DNA of 64,000 bases, from contig OZ231126.1 of the NCBI GenBank assembly GCA_965153355.1, positions 60,078,001-60,142,000 of the forward strand, in the 5' to 3' direction. Shown here one piece after another: positions 43,691 to 51,768 of this stretch. The stretch comes from Flaccisagitta enflata (taxonomy: Eukaryota; Chaetognatha; Sagittoidea; Aphragmophora). Numbering within the stretch: position 1 is the first letter of the stretch; every line of letters begins with the position of its first letter. The notes beneath the pieces were generated by a model. It was not told where the DNA came from. It saw only the letters and a list, made by a program, of their open reading frames with translations, and searched no databases. The translations under genes and the position numbers were made by a program.

Positions 43691-44815
43691 ATGAACGGAT
43701 TTTTGGGTCACGTCTTCGGCGCCAAAAGCTCCAACTTTGTCGCGATCTTCACGCAACGGTACCACATCAACCAGAGGGCAAAAGAGTACGGTCCACAAGT
43801 GGTGGAGGCGTCGAATCGCAATCTGTATGTCGATGACTTGTTGAAGTCTCTTCGAAATACGAAAATAGCGCGCGACTTCTGCATCGCGATAACGGCGGCA
43901 ATGAAGGACGGCGGCTTCACTCTCTGTAAGTGGCGCTCTTCGAGGCCGGAAGTGCTGGAGGAGGCTGATCCGGCGCCGGAAATGAAAGATTTTCGGAAGG
44001 CTGCGGCTCCCGGAGAGGACGTAGGGAAAATCCTGGGCATGTGTTACTCTTTCTCGGCGGACAAATTCTCTTATGCCCCAGAGAAAGACAAAGCGGAAAT
44101 GAAAGTGGAAACAAAACGTCAGATGCTACAAGTGATAGCGTCATTTTATGACCCCCTTGGATTCTTGGACCCGTTCGTGATTTGGGCGAGATTCATTCTG
44201 CAACAGGTGATGAAGACCGCAATTGGATGGGACAAGAAAAACATAGAGGAAGCGTTGTTGGAAGCGTTTGCTGTTTGGCAAGGGGATTTTGATTTCCTCA
44301 AAAACTTTGAAATTGAGCGATGGACCGCGACGCTGGAGACCCAGGATGGCGAGAAACAGCTGATGGTGTTTAGTGATGCGAGCAGCAAGGGATACGGCGT
44401 AGTGATATACGTGCGCCGGAAGACGCCGGATGGGAAAATTCATGTGGCGATTGTATGCTCAAAAGCGCACGTAGTGCCAGTGAAAGACGCCGAAGCTGGA
44501 CACCACGACTCGATGCCGAGGTTGGAGCTGCAGGCCGCGAGATTGGCAGCAAGGATGAGATCGACGGTGGAAAAAGAGACAGGGAGTTACGACAGTATCA
44601 TTATGTGGACTGATTCTGAATGTGTTATCAAGCAGCTAAATGATACAGTCACTCGGTTTAAAGTTTATTTTTCCAACCGCATTTCAGAAATACAGGCGTT
44701 GACGAGCGTGTCCGAGTGGAGATGGGTGCCATCGGGGGAGAACCCGGCCGACGACTGTACCCATGGTCTTCTGGCGCGTGACCCGAAATGGCGACGTTTC
44801 CACAATGGACCGTAA
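43691..44815 (+). CDS. pol: BEL pol, reverse transcriptase C-terminal half and RNase H
   Basis: It opens with MNGFLGHVFGAKSS and the RT catalytic YVDD (residues 46-49, NLYVDDLLKS), then GFTLCKWRS. The connection domain includes IASFYDPLGFLDPFVIWAR, a hallmark of BEL/Pao. RNase H acids lie in MVFSDASSKGYG, MPRLELQAARLA and MWTDSECVIKQL, followed by EWRWVPSGENPADDC. It would complete cDNA synthesis and remove the RNA template. The frame is ended by a TAA at 44813, contributed at the junction with an inserted GTC-hairpin element. The start is the resumption of homology rather than a true initiation codon. Confidence 0.9.
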   Translation: MNGFLGHVFGAKSSNFVAIFTQRYHINQRAKEYGPQVVEASNRNLYVDDLLKSLRNTKIARDFCIAITAAMKDGGFTLCKWRSSRPEVLEEADPAPEMKDFRKAAAPGEDVGKILGMCYSFSADKFSYAPEKDKAEMKVETKRQMLQVIASFYDPLGFLDPFVIWARFILQQVMKTAIGWDKKNIEEALLEAFAVWQGDFDFLKNFEIERWTATLETQDGEKQLMVFSDASSKGYGVVIYVRRKTPDGKIHVAIVCSKAHVVPVKDAEAGHHDSMPRLELQAARLAARMRSTVEKETGSYDSIIMWTDSECVIKQLNDTVTRFKVYFSNRISEIQALTSVSEWRWVPSGENPADDCTHGLLARDPKWRRFHNGP

Positions 44816-44970
44816 TTTTTAGTCGCGGACACGCGACTCTACACCTTGCCGTGTCGGTCGGTAGGTCGGTCGGTCCGTCCGTCCGTAACATTTTTGAATT
44901 CCGAGCGGTTTTCGCATTGCTGCTCCCGCCCAACCGTCCGCGACTGGATTGCCGTGTATCCAGCCTTGTT
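44816..44970 (-). mobile_element. GTC-hairpin family copy inserted in BEL pol
   Basis: It begins TTTTTAGTCGCGGACACGCG then ACT, has a GGTCGGTAGGTCGGTCGG tract and TTTTGAATTCCGAGCGGTTT. It then has AACCGTCCGCGACTGGATTG and ends GTATCCAGCCTTGTT. It separates the conserved end of the RNase H region from the LLWKDEAEWP segment. Its length keeps the reading frame apart from the stop at the left junction. Because the host BEL copy is young, this family moved recently. Confidence 0.94.
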
Positions 44971-46579
44971 GTGGAAAGACGAGGCGGAATGGCCGGAAAA
45001 GCAGATCGCTTCAGACCCTTTTCCTGCGCACATACTGGCCACGGTAGTGACGACCCCGACGGTGGAAAAGACTTGGATATCCGGAGTATCCCGTGGGGTT
45101 GCCTTGTGGCCAGGGAAAATACGACGGATCGCGCTTCTAAAAAAGACGATTTTGCAATGCGTAGTGAAACGACGCCCCGCAGTCGGAGACAGCGGTGCGC
45201 AGTCAGCTACACTGCGCGAGCTGCGAGACGCGGAGATGCTCCTGATACGAGACATTCAATCGCGGCATTTCGGTGAAGAAATAAAGGCGTTGACGACGGC
45301 ACCAAAAGGCCCCACAAAGAGACAGAAAGTGCATGTGAAGTCCACGATAGTGGCATTGAACCCGTTCATCGACGCGGGTGGAGTGCTGCGCTGCATGGGA
45401 CGTCTCACAAACTCGACGGATCTGAGTTACGACGCCAGGCACCCAATAATACTCCCTCACGACGACGACAAGGTGCTGGACTTGATAAGACTATTCCATG
45501 AATGTCACCTTCACGCCGGCGTGGAGCATGTGCTGGGAGAATCGCGACGCCGCGTGGTGTCGCGTGTGGTGAAGGCATGTGTGGGATGTCAGAGACACTT
45601 CAAAGCACCGGAATTGCAGCAAATGGCGCCCCTTCCCGCGGAAAGGACGCAGGTTTGTCGGCCCTTCGAGAATACAGGAGTAGACTGCTTTGGACCGATG
45701 AAATGCAAAATTGTTGGAAGAGCATTTCACAAAGTGAACGTGGCTCTGTTTACGTGTATGGCGACGAGGGCGGTGCATTTCGAAGCATTGCGGAGTATGG
45801 ACACATCGAGCTTTATTGATGCTCTGCAACGTTTTCGGGCGAGAAGACCGGCGGTGAGGCGCCTATTCTCGGACTGTGGCTCGAACTTCACTTCCGCCGA
45901 AAAGGAGATTGCGGCGGAAGTCGCGACATGGAACGCGTCGTCAACGGAAGATCTGCGGCTGCTTGGGATCGAGTGGAGATTCAACCCACCGACATCCCCT
46001 CACAGGGGTGGTGTGTGGGAACGGCTTGTGAAGGCTGCGAAAAAACATTTGACGTTTGTGTTGACATTGGACAACTTGAGCATCGAGACGCAAACGACGG
46101 TATTGGCGCAGGCGGAATTGGCGATGAACTCGAGACCGATTACACACATCCCTGATGAGCCTGGAGTTCAAGCGCTGCGTCCGATTGACTTTCTGTGCCC
46201 TGGTGTATTTGCGGCGTCGGACTGTGATATACTTCCTCCATCGCCTCCGGATGCAGTATGCCTTCGTTATAGCTGGCGCCAATCGAGGGCATTGGTCGAC
46301 AAGTTTTGGAACCGGTGGTCGCGGGATTATGTTTCGGCGCTGCAAGCGCGGCCGAAATGGCGTTCGTCGGAGCAAAATTTGGAGATCGGGGACATTGTAT
46401 TGATGGTGGATGAACAGTGTCGACGGGGTGATTGGCGGACAGGGGTGGTTGTCTAGACCGACGGCTAAGACTTGGTGAGAACAATCTCTGTGCGGACGTC
46501 GAATGGGAAAATCTTCTCTCGCGACAGAACGAAGATTGTCCGCCTGGAGTTGGACCCGCTCAGAGCGGATGTATTATAA
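44971..46579 (+). CDS. pol: BEL pol, integrase and C-terminal DUF5641-like region
   Basis: Starting at LLWKDEAEWP, the frame (open from 44846 through the insertion) carries the integrase that would insert cDNA in the nucleus. The zinc-binding HHCC domain includes FHECHLHAGVEHVL and KACVGCQRHF. The catalytic DDE acids lie in NTGVDCFGP, LFSDCGSNFTSAEKEI and PHRGGVWERLVKAA. KFWNRWSRDYVSALQ and NLEIGDIVLMVDEQ mark the DUF5641-like tail of BEL/Pao. The frame is stopped by TAG at 46454 and TAA at 46466. It then continues with DLVRTISVRTSNGKIF and RDRTKIVRLELDPL, the usual end of this domain, to a final TAA at 46577-46579. Two nonsense codons four codons apart suggest decay near the end. Confidence 0.9.
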
Positions 46580-46904
46580 TTGTATATTTGGACTGATGTT
46601 TTTTTTGTTAGTAGACGCATTTCTGTTGGCTGTGGTGACTTGTTTTTCTTCTGATATTCTCCTTCGCTGAATGCGCGTTATTGCTGGGTTTAAGTCGTTA
46701 CGATGTGATTCTTGCCTCATTACTTTTTTCTTAGATGATCGTTGGGCGATGGGCTTTGGCGTGATGTTGCTTATTCGGGGTTTTTTTTTTATTGGAATTA
46801 CTCGTCAACTATTCCCGCGGGGATTTGTAGTTTTCTTTCAAATTTTGTGGAATTGACATTGATTATTGCGCTTTGATGATTTTCTGTTTGTATTGTATAT
46901 ATTA

Positions 46905-46933
46905 TTTCTTCTTGCTCTTTCCCCATCCCATAG
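46905..46933 (+). promoter_or_regulatory. Splice-acceptor-like tract upstream of the third ORF
   Basis: TTATTTCTTCTTGCTCTTTC followed by CCCATCCCATAG is a long pyrimidine tract ending in an AG at 46932-46933, 70 bp before the third-ORF ATG. A downstream ORF of a retroelement is often expressed from a spliced leader RNA. The AG/GTACTT site at 39110 in the LTR is a possible donor. This is inference. Confidence 0.45.
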
Positions 46934-47002
46934 TTAGATAGTCTCAGTGGAATAGTGTTTCTCAAGTGTGCCTTAGTGCAAGTGTTAAGTCTTGGTGCAG
47001 TG

Positions 47003-48298
47003 ATGTCGGGGCAAAATATGGATGTGGATGATGGTGCTGGGGCACTCGGTGGTGGTGAAGAGTGCAGTTGCGATGGCGCATGTGCCTGTGGTAGGAAGGT
47101 GGGCGATGGTGCGGTGGTGGATGGGAAAGATGTAGAAAGTGAGGGTGATGTGAGTAGTGGTGACGATAGTGGTGATAGCGATAGTGATGAGAGCTTGGTG
47201 TTGGATGCGAAGAAGTTTTTGAAGGAGTTTCGCCAAGTGGTGCCGGAGGGGATGGCGGCGGAAACCTTGGCAGTTATAAGGGAAGATGGGGCATTGTTGG
47301 GTGGGCGCCGGGTTGACCCGAAGAAGTTACCTTCGACGGGAGGCCCGGTGGTTCCCCCCTGGATGAACATTTGGACGGAGATGCCAGAGGAGATACGTGA
47401 CTTGAGTGGTTTGCGTCAAGTGGCAGTTTCTTTGCACAAGGTCGTCCATCCGGAATTCGCGAACATGTGTGCGATGCAGGTGGTGCTACATGGTTGCCTG
47501 CTGGACTTTTTCTTAGTGGTGGATGCAGCGAGGCCGGACGATTTGAGGAAGGTGGCGGCAGGGGCGTTTCGGGGGGAGTCTGTGATTTGGTGGGCGCCGA
47601 GAGACGCGGACGGAATTCGGTATGCGGTCCAGAGTTTTATGTGTGACCCGGGAGAGTGTGAATTTTGGTCGTGGCACGACGAGGAAACACACAGGGCCCC
47701 TCGTTGGTCTGTTTGGCCGAGCCGCTGCCCTGTGAAGCGGGTGTCGGCGTTCTTGGAATTGCCGCCGGTGGCTGACTTTTTGAGATCTGTGGATAAGGCG
47801 GTGATGGCGTGCCCACCTGGCAGTGGCCCGGCTGTTCCTTGGATCATCCGGGAGCTGCTAGATGGGGCCAAAGGGTGGAAGGACTCTTACAGAGGACACA
47901 GAAACAGGAGGCCGGTATATGTGCCGGAAGTGCTTTTTGGGTCGATGGCGAAAAGACCAGGTTTGAAGGAGGGTGTGGCGGCCTCAAACCAATTGATTTG
48001 TGACGCCATGCACGGACTTTATTTTGTTGAGAAGGATATGGGGGGGAGGAGGTGCAGCCGGCGGGGGATGCGGAAGTGGCAGTTCCGGAAGTGGTGGTGC
48101 CGGTTGTGGATCCGGCGATGCCTGCGTTGGAGCCGGTGGTGCCGGTGGATGATGGCGGCGGCGTGGTGGCGGCGGATGCGGCAGATGGTGGCGGCGGGGG
48201 CGCGGTGGATGATGGTGGTGAAAATGGAGAGGAGGAGGATGAGGAGCAGAAGGCGGCGCGTTTGTTGGAGGAAGAGAGGAAGAGGAAGAAGTCGGTGA
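47003..48298 (+). CDS. BEL third ORF, N-terminal part (unknown acidic protein)
   Basis: The first ATG of the frame is at 47003 (GTGATGTCG). It opens with a Cys/Asp/Gly-rich segment (GGGEECSCDGACACG), then an acidic Ser/Asp stretch (GDDSGDSDSDES). A globular-looking region of about 270 residues follows, with WMNIWTEMPEEIRDLSGLRQ, HPEFANMCAMQVVLHGC, WWAPRDADGIRYAVQSF and CEFWSWHDEETHRAPRW. It has no signal peptide and no convincing membrane segment, so it is not an envelope. I do not recognise the fold. At 48040-48046 there is a run of seven G. Beyond it this frame becomes Trp/Arg low complexity, whereas the frame one base back is acidic and protein-like. The meaningful protein therefore leaves this frame at the G run. 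Confidence 0.75.
   Translation: MSGQNMDVDDGAGALGGGEECSCDGACACGRKVGDGAVVDGKDVESEGDVSSGDDSGDSDSDESLVLDAKKFLKEFRQVVPEGMAAETLAVIREDGALLGGRRVDPKKLPSTGGPVVPPWMNIWTEMPEEIRDLSGLRQVAVSLHKVVHPEFANMCAMQVVLHGCLLDFFLVVDAARPDDLRKVAAGAFRGESVIWWAPRDADGIRYAVQSFMCDPGECEFWSWHDEETHRAPRWSVWPSRCPVKRVSAFLELPPVADFLRSVDKAVMACPPGSGPAVPWIIRELLDGAKGWKDSYRGHRNRRPVYVPEVLFGSMAKRPGLKEGVAASNQLICDAMHGLYFVEKDMGGRRCSRRGMRKWQFRKWWCRLWIRRCLRWSRWCRWMMAAAWWRRMRQMVAAGARWMMVVKMERRRMRSRRRRVCWRKRGRGRSR
48040..48046 (+). promoter_or_regulatory. G7 run at the frame switch of the third ORF
   Basis: ATGGGGGGGAGG: seven consecutive G where the coding frame moves back by one base. It fits an X XXY YYZ slippery heptamer made only of G, but homopolymer deletion or an assembly error would look identical. 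Confidence 0.5.
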
Positions 48299-49107
48299 GG
48301 CGCACGGAGCGACGGAAGCGGTTGAAGTTGGCGGCGAAGCAGAAGTTGGAGGAAATTCAGCGGTTGGAGCATGAGAAAGCACGGCGTGAGAAGGAGCAGA
48401 AGCGTCAGGTGGAGGAGCAGAGGCGGCGGGAGCAGGAGCAGCGGCGTTTGGAGGAGCAGCAGCGGTTGGAGGGGGAGCGTCGTCGCCGGGAGGAGGAGGC
48501 GGCGAAGGAGGTGGCGCGGCTGGAGAAGTCCTTGCAGGACGCCCGGAATCAGCAGGCGCAGATCCGGCAGGGAGGCCATGGCCGGTCTTCCTCGCAGGGG
48601 TCTGGCCGGGTTGATGGTCGGGTTGGTGGCGGTGGCGGTGGTTATGTTGGTGGTGGCGGTGGTGGTCCTCGCGGTGGTGGAAGTGGTGGTTATCATGGTG
48701 GTGGAAATCAGAATCGTGGTGGCAGCGGTGGTTATCATCGGGGTGGTGGTGGTGGTAGTTATCCTCGTGGTGGAGGTGGGGGTAGGCCTTGGGTGGAGAG
48801 GGGGCATTGCGGGTTCCGCGTGCCTGAGCGGCCGTCGACGTCATCGACTTCGGCGCGTCCGTCTTCCTCTTCGGCCTTGGACGCTTCTTTCTCATCCTCG
48901 GCGTCTTCGACTTTTTCTGAGCGCGAGATGGAAATCGCGCTGGCGTTTGCCTCCGGGATGCGTCATGGGGGAGATCGGTCGCGCAGTGGTGAGCGGGCTG
49001 AGGAGCCGTTGGCGACCTCTTCCCCTGCTGCGTGGAGACCTTCCCATTCATCTGATCGTGGTGGTGACGGGCGGCGCGGGGGTCCGCCGCCGCATTTCCG
49101 GCGTTAG
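48046..49107 (+). CDS. BEL third ORF, C-terminal part (coiled coil and RGG/GGY-rich)
   Basis: Entered by a one-base backward shift at the G7 run, or continuous in an ancestor with one more G; there is no ATG. It starts with acidic and Pro/Val repeats (PEVVVPVVDPAMPALEP), then a Glu/Asp run. A long Arg/Lys/Glu/Gln coiled-coil comes next (about 80-170). Then a low-complexity RNA-binding-like region follows with GGGYVGGGGGGPRGGG, GGYHGGG and GGSYPRGGGGG repeats. A Ser-rich segment and a final RGG-containing tail (GGDGRRGGPPPHFRR) end it. RGG/GGY repeats in other proteins bind RNA and form condensates, so an RNA-chaperone role is a reasonable inference. It lies directly before the 3' LTR. Confidence 0.75.
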   Translation, partial: EEVQPAGDAEVAVPEVVVPVVDPAMPALEPVVPVDDGGGVVAADAADGGGGGAVDDGGENGEEEDEEQKAARLLEEERKRKKSVRRTERRKRLKLAAKQKLEEIQRLEHEKARREKEQKRQVEEQRRREQEQRRLEEQQRLEGERRRREEEAAKEVARLEKSLQDARNQQAQIRQGGHGRSSSQGSGRVDGRVGGGGGGYVGGGGGGPRGGGSGGYHGGGNQNRGGSGGYHRGGGGGSYPRGGGGGRPWVERGHCGFRVPERPSTSSTSARPSSSSALDASFSSSASSTFSEREMEIALAFASGMRHGGDRSRSGERAEEPLATSSPAAWRPSHSSDRGGDGRRGGPPPHFRR

Positions 49108-49237
49108 CGGGCTGTTCCCGCTGTCCGTCCGTCCGTACTTCGTCCGTCACTTTCAGGTGGGAGTATCATTTTTTTTTTGGAGGTGGGACAATGTGACTGA
49201 GTTTGACTGGTTTGAAGTGGGCTTCAAACGGGCGGAC
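49108..49237 (+). other. Spacer with possible polypurine primer before the 3' LTR
   Basis: A T-run then GGAGGTGGGACAATGTGAC, and CAAACGGGCGGAC directly before the LTR. The last is only weakly purine-rich, so the plus-strand primer site is not certain. Confidence 0.35.
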
Positions 49238-49856
49238 TGTGGAATATCGCATTAGATTTTACCGTTTTGTGATTATTTGTAACTGCATATTCTCTTTGGT
49301 TCGCCCTGTTTGTTGCCCATTTTGTGGATTTATATTATTGCTGATTTTCTTTCTTTAGTTATCAGTTGTAATGTTATTCGCTCTTCATTCCTGGTCATTC
49401 TTGGGGTGCGTTTCCTTACCTGGTGAGTTGTGGTTGGACTTGGTTGGTTGGTCAGTTGGTCGGCTTGGTTGGTTGGTCAGTTGGTCGGTTGACTATGTTA
49501 GTTATTTAGTTATAGATTGTTGAGTATTGAGTCATTGAGTTATTTAGGTCTGTTAGGTTGGTAGGTTAACCTTCTTTCTTTTCCCCTCTCTTTTTCCTCT
49601 CTATTCAGCGTTTTTATACCCCTTTCAACCATAGAAGATATTGAGATGGCGACGACGAGAGACCCTCATCGCATGGAGGCAAGATGACTTTCTGTGGATT
49701 TTGTGGTGTTCTGACGTTGTTGGCGTAGCGCGTGGCGTGGCATCGAGAGGATTGGCGCGGTTGTGGCGTAGCGACCGACGGACCGATTCATCGTCGTCTA
49801 CATCAGCGCATAGGTACTTTGACGGTTGAAGACAGTGTTCTACGCGGTTCTTTACA
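49238..49856 (+). repeat. BEL 3' LTR
   Basis: Matches the 5' LTR over all 619 positions except two. It is followed by ATCAT, the same pentamer that precedes the 5' LTR. Confidence 0.97.
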
Positions 49857-49861
49857 ATCAT

Positions 49862-51338
49862 GTAGCTTAGCTATTATTATATATGGATCCATACTTGGAT
49901 TTTCTTAAGTACGCTCATTTTTCATGCAAATTAGGCTTAAATAGATATTGTTGGCAATTTTATTACTACAAAATTTAGCTAAACACAAATAAGAAATCGA
50001 TATGACAGTAAAATTCTTATTGATAAGATTCAAACAAATATGTGTGATCATGTTTCTGAAATTTTTTTGTATTTTTTTAGTTTTTTAAAAAAGTATCTAT
50101 AAGTACCATAACTGGCTGGGCGGGCTGTTGGAAGAAAAATTTATTTCCCCAAGCTCTTTTTTATGCCAGTGACGAGGAATCTTTGAAGGAAGCTTCATGC
50201 AAAATTTCAACCAGATTGCACAATTATTTTAGAAGTTATGCCATTTTTTCATTTTTTCATCTGGTAGGCTGGTTGGTCTGGTTGGACTACCCGACATTCT
50301 TTCAGTCGCATCAGAATTTAGGCAAAGGACCCTCTTGGTCCAGTTATCAACCATGCAAAATTTCAACGGGCTAGCTCGAACAGTTCCTGAGTTATGCCAA
50401 TTTTAATTCTAAGAAATTTTACCAAATAAAGACACAAAAGCATCTCGCATTTGTGTGAGAAGCGCTGTGTGGAAACAAAGAATTAACTACGATGAGCCAT
50501 CGATGAGCGTATCAATTCTGTTCACACTTCAGGACCAACAAAATGTAAAATTTCATTGTGAAGAAATGCCTGAGAGCTAAGCTTTCAAATCATCAGAAGA
50601 GAATCAAAATTTCACGCTCTTTCACATGGTGTGGTCAGATTTTATGTGAATTGTTTCATTTTCACACCATAGTGGCATATTCAAAGCGTTAGGTATGCGT
50701 TAGAATCAAGTTTGGGGGTGTGCGCAAATTGATACGCTCCAAGAAAAAAACCGTTTCTCTGCGTAGGATCAACCCTATAAGATGAAAATGGAGGGAAATG
50801 TCCTTCAAGTAGTTGTTCATCGAATTGCAAGAAAAAAAAATGCTTAATGTCTAAGATAAATGAGGGTAAAAAAAATGAATATCATAACATTCAATCTTGA
50901 GAGAAAAAAAGTAAAAAAATCGAGAAGGGGTAAATTTGATTTTTGTACCATTTTTTGACAACTTATCGATTGAGTATTTAGTTGAATTTTTTTGTGTATC
51001 CAGTGGGATTGATACTAGTTGATAAAAACTCATAATATCATAAGATGCGACATTTTTTGATTGGTTTTGCTTGCTATTTCTTACAGGAGACAGAATGGAG
51101 ACACGCCAAAAAGAGCCCTTTGAACAAATTTTTAGACCCTCTAGGGGTAGGGAGGGTCACAAAAAATGATTTGAAATTGTACACTGGGTAGTTATGGATG
51201 TCTTTGAACCATTTAATTCGTTTATAATGCTGTATCTGAAGCTTGGGCCAACGTAGATTGGCAGAAAGTCGGGCCCTCAAGCATGCTGTGGAACCGTGAC
51301 ATTTGCCTTATGCGTTTTTGAAATCATACATTTTGGAT
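49862..51338. other. No gene; MITE-like motif duplicated near 50.2-50.4 kb
   Basis: AT-rich sequence. CATGCAAAATTTCAACCAGA with AGAAGTTATGCC (50192-50250) and CATGCAAAATTTCAACGGGC with CTGAGTTATGCC (50351-50400) form a direct repeat. The same motif lies in the arms of the foldback at 1856-2621. I see no coding feature. Confidence 0.5.
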
Positions 51339-51549
51339 AACAAGGCCGGATACACGGCCATACCAGTCGCGGACGGATGGGCAGGGGCGGAAATGCGCGT
51401 TTTCACACTTTTCGACTCGTGCTCACGGACTCGTGCTCACGGACGGACGGACGGAAGGACGGACGGACGGACGGACGGACATACGTACGGACGGACTGAC
51501 GGACGGACGGACAAAGGCTTTTATAGAATTGCGTGTCCGCAACTAAAAA
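51339..51549 (+). mobile_element. GTC-hairpin family copy with expanded GGAC tract
   Basis: It starts AACAAGGCCGGATACACGGC, then AGTCGCGGACGGATGGGCAG and CGTTTTCACACTTTTCGACT. A tract of about 90 bp of GGACGGAC units (with CATACGTACGGAC) follows, then AATTGCG-TGTC-CGCAACT and AAAAA. Here the 5' motif keeps C while the hairpin carries T/A, the one clear exception to matching between the two. Confidence 0.93.
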
Positions 51550-51768
51550 TTGGGTAACATCAGTTGATTAGCTTCGAGAACCAACAACTTTTTGACCTTC
51601 TTGATTACTAGAAAATCGTGTAAAGTCGATTAAACGATCGTTTACGATAAGTCGATTAAACATAAAGTGCATACTCATTATGGTTAAACGATCGTAATAA
51701 GTCGATTATGGTGAATATTTACTATGATTTTCTCACATTTAAGGTTTTGTCATTAATTGTGTCACAGC

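Larger units (their letters stand above)
38535..49856 (+). mobile_element. Full-length BEL/Pao LTR retrotransposon
   Basis: Two 619-bp direct LTRs (TG...CA) enclose gag, pol in the order protease, reverse transcriptase, RNase H, integrase, and a third ORF. The 5-bp sequence ATCAT directly flanks both ends (38530-38534 and 49857-49861). The three Cys/His knuckles in gag, the integrase HHCC and the DUF5641-like C-terminus after the integrase identify BEL/Pao rather than Gypsy or Copia. I see only two LTR differences (C/T near 38625, A/C near 38790), so the insertion is recent. Even so, pol is broken by a frameshift, two insertions and two stops. The coding part is more GC-rich than the surrounding DNA. 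No primer binding site could be matched to a tRNA. Confidence 0.97.

Noticed and set aside
47984-49150. 388-codon His/Pro/Ala-rich minus-strand frame opposite the BEL third ORF
   Set aside because: Antisense shadow of the GC-rich Gly/Arg coding region. The plus frame has the acidic, coiled-coil and RGG structure and lies in the element's transcription direction.
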